This document shows positions 63,001-64,000 of a stretch of 64,000 nt of DNA, piece by piece. Origin of the DNA: Prevotella sp. P3-122 (lineage in GTDB: Bacteria > Bacteroidota > Bacteroidia > Bacteroidales > Bacteroidaceae); the NCBI RefSeq assembly GCF_002251365.1, contig NZ_NPJH01000044.1, positions 16,748-80,747 of the forward strand, read 5' to 3'. Made by a program: the position numbers and the translations under genes. The notes under the pieces were generated by a model, which was given only the letters and a program-made list of their open reading frames with translations, was not told the DNA's origin and made no database searches. Within the stretch, counting starts at the first letter, position 1. Each line of letters begins with the position of its first letter.

Positions 63001-63741
63001 ATGAATTCAAATAATACCGATGACAAAATCACCCCCGAGGGCACATCTTTCCCTCCCCGCACCGGGCTTACCCCCGATGCCCTCCCCGAAGTTCAGAAGC
63101 CCATTCTGGCCGAGAATTCACCAACAGGGGTGTCCACCAATTGTGTTCAGCCTGAAACGGAGTCACAAACTGCTTCTGAGGATTCTAAGAACCAGAATCC
63201 CAATGTCCATTGGTATGCCCTCCGCGCCACCTACGGACGGGAAAGCAAGTGCAACGATTATCTTGTCAGTCAAGGAGTCGAGACCTACTATCCCACCATC
63301 AAGGCGTTCAAGATGGTCAACAACAAGCGTAAAAAAGTCACCCAATCTTGCATGCTCAATATCTTCTTCGCCCGTGGCACGGAAGAAGAGCTCAAGACAT
63401 ACGTTTACGACAACGCCAACCTTCCCTACCTCCGTTTCTATTGTCGTCGTGTCGGCATCGGCGATAAACTCCGACATGAGCCCCTCATCGTCCCCGACTA
63501 TCAGCTGGAAAATCTCCGTCTGGTCTTAGCCGACCAGTCTGGCGGGCTTGTCGTCGTTCCCAATGACGAGCACAAGTTCGACAAGGGGGCAACAGTCCGT
63601 GTCACCGATGGCACATTCAAGGGCGTTGTCGGCAAGGTAGCGCGCTACTGTGGTCATCAGCGTGTCGCCATCATTATCGATGGCATCGTCACCATAGCCA
63701 CCACCTATATCCCCTCGGCATATTTGGAGAAAATAGATTAA
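63001..63741 (+). CDS. UpxY-family transcription antiterminator (NusG paralogue)
   Basis: This 246-residue protein has a Pro/Thr-rich N-terminal extension (1-68), then a NusG N-terminal domain ('HWYALRATYGRESKCNDYL', 'VETYYPTIKAFKMVNNKRKK', 'CMLNIFFARGTEEELKTYV') and a C-terminal KOW-like domain ('GATVRVTDGTFKGVVGKVARYCG'). In Bacteroides, UpxY proteins prevent premature termination in the leader of their own capsular polysaccharide operon. The structured leader upstream fits that mode of control. The rest of the expected polysaccharide locus would lie beyond the window. The 68-residue extension is longer than in typical UpxY proteins. Confidence 0.85.
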   Translation: MNSNNTDDKITPEGTSFPPRTGLTPDALPEVQKPILAENSPTGVSTNCVQPETESQTASEDSKNQNPNVHWYALRATYGRESKCNDYLVSQGVETYYPTIKAFKMVNNKRKKVTQSCMLNIFFARGTEEELKTYVYDNANLPYLRFYCRRVGIGDKLRHEPLIVPDYQLENLRLVLADQSGGLVVVPNDEHKFDKGATVRVTDGTFKGVVGKVARYCGHQRVAIIIDGIVTIATTYIPSAYLEKID

Positions 63742-63764
63742 GCAATATCCTCAATGTGCTGCCC

Positions 63765-63878
63765 TTCTTATTGGCCGAGCAATGCACGATAATCAAAGAT
63801 ATATTGGGTCATCCGACATTTCGAGTGATTACCATTTATAGCAGTGTGCTCTGTATTTGTTACCTTCATTGCCGATAA
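63765..63878 (+). pseudogene. C-terminal remnant of a tyrosine recombinase
   Basis: In this frame the DNA reads 'FLLAEQCTIIKDILGHP' followed by 'TFRVITIYSSV', which matches the end of tyrosine integrases (LGH box, then T-x-x-Y with the nucleophilic Tyr). No upstream Arg box or start codon is present; the frame simply runs on from the end of the UpxY gene. It is a fragment. Confidence 0.5.
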
Positions 63879-63989
63879 GGTTATAAATCTTGTCTGTGGC
63901 GTATTCATATTTGCGGTTCATGCTATATCTCGAGTGACAATATATTGTTGCGTGGTCTATGCATATATATATCATTGCCGATAAGGTTA
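63866..63989. repeat. 18-bp direct repeat, 106 bp apart, possibly continuing past the window
   Basis: TCATTGCCGATAAGGTTA occurs at 63866-63883 and 63972-63989. The second copy merges into AAGGTTA-A-TAACCTT (63983-63997), a perfect 7-bp dyad. The window ends in ACCTTCAT, which is how the first copy begins, so a third copy may follow. The gap 63742-64000 has no intact gene. Confidence 0.8.
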
Positions 63990-64000
63990 ATAACCTTCAT

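Overview
The window looks like a chromosomal segment of a Prevotella-like member of the Bacteroidales. The evidence is: -7 boxes of the TAnnTTTG type, a hybrid two-component regulator (HTCS) beside glycoside hydrolases, cydAB preceded by a DUF4492 gene, T9SS-type C-terminal tails plus a PorE-like lipoprotein, an UpxY-type antiterminator, and abundant short palindromic intergenic repeats. Assignment to genus is inference.

Layout. 1-2130 is the right end of a prophage: a mosaic tail-fibre gene, an HU-like protein and an amidase endolysin, followed by two short phased repeat arrays. 2425-11587 (minus strand) is the most unusual region: a PD-(D/E)XK nuclease and a five-gene operon of SPFH and zinc-ribbon proteins that includes a caspase/gingipain-fold protease. 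An IS4-family element (11710-13009) sits between that operon and its likely promoter. 13162-14400 holds an orphan gene, an IS1380-type remnant and a strictly phased 22-bp palindrome array. 14531-24686 is housekeeping and envelope: a secreted cyclophilin, cydAB, a coiled-coil membrane protein and a TolC-HlyD-ABC2-ABC2 efflux operon. A MITE-like element (24812-25180) and Mrp follow.

26513-55919 is a glycan-degradation locus: GH115, an HTCS, a beta-propeller hydrolase, GH105, GH35, two HExxH metallopeptidase-like proteins, two large carbohydrate-binding-type proteins and GH2. No SusC/SusD pair is in the window. Five of the large secreted proteins end in a T9SS-like tail. Three minus-strand promoters, and probably the GH115 promoter, share an operator-like motif placed 39-40 bp from the -7 box. 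This is a candidate binding site for the local HTCS.

56242-64000 holds a PorE-like OmpA lipoprotein, topoisomerase III, an ECF sigma factor with a trans-envelope anti-sigma/beta-barrel partner, and a long attenuator-like leader in front of an UpxY gene, followed by an integrase remnant and direct repeats. The system that most merits follow-up is the SPFH/zinc-ribbon/caspase-like operon. Its largest protein carries eight tryptophans spaced exactly 11 residues apart.
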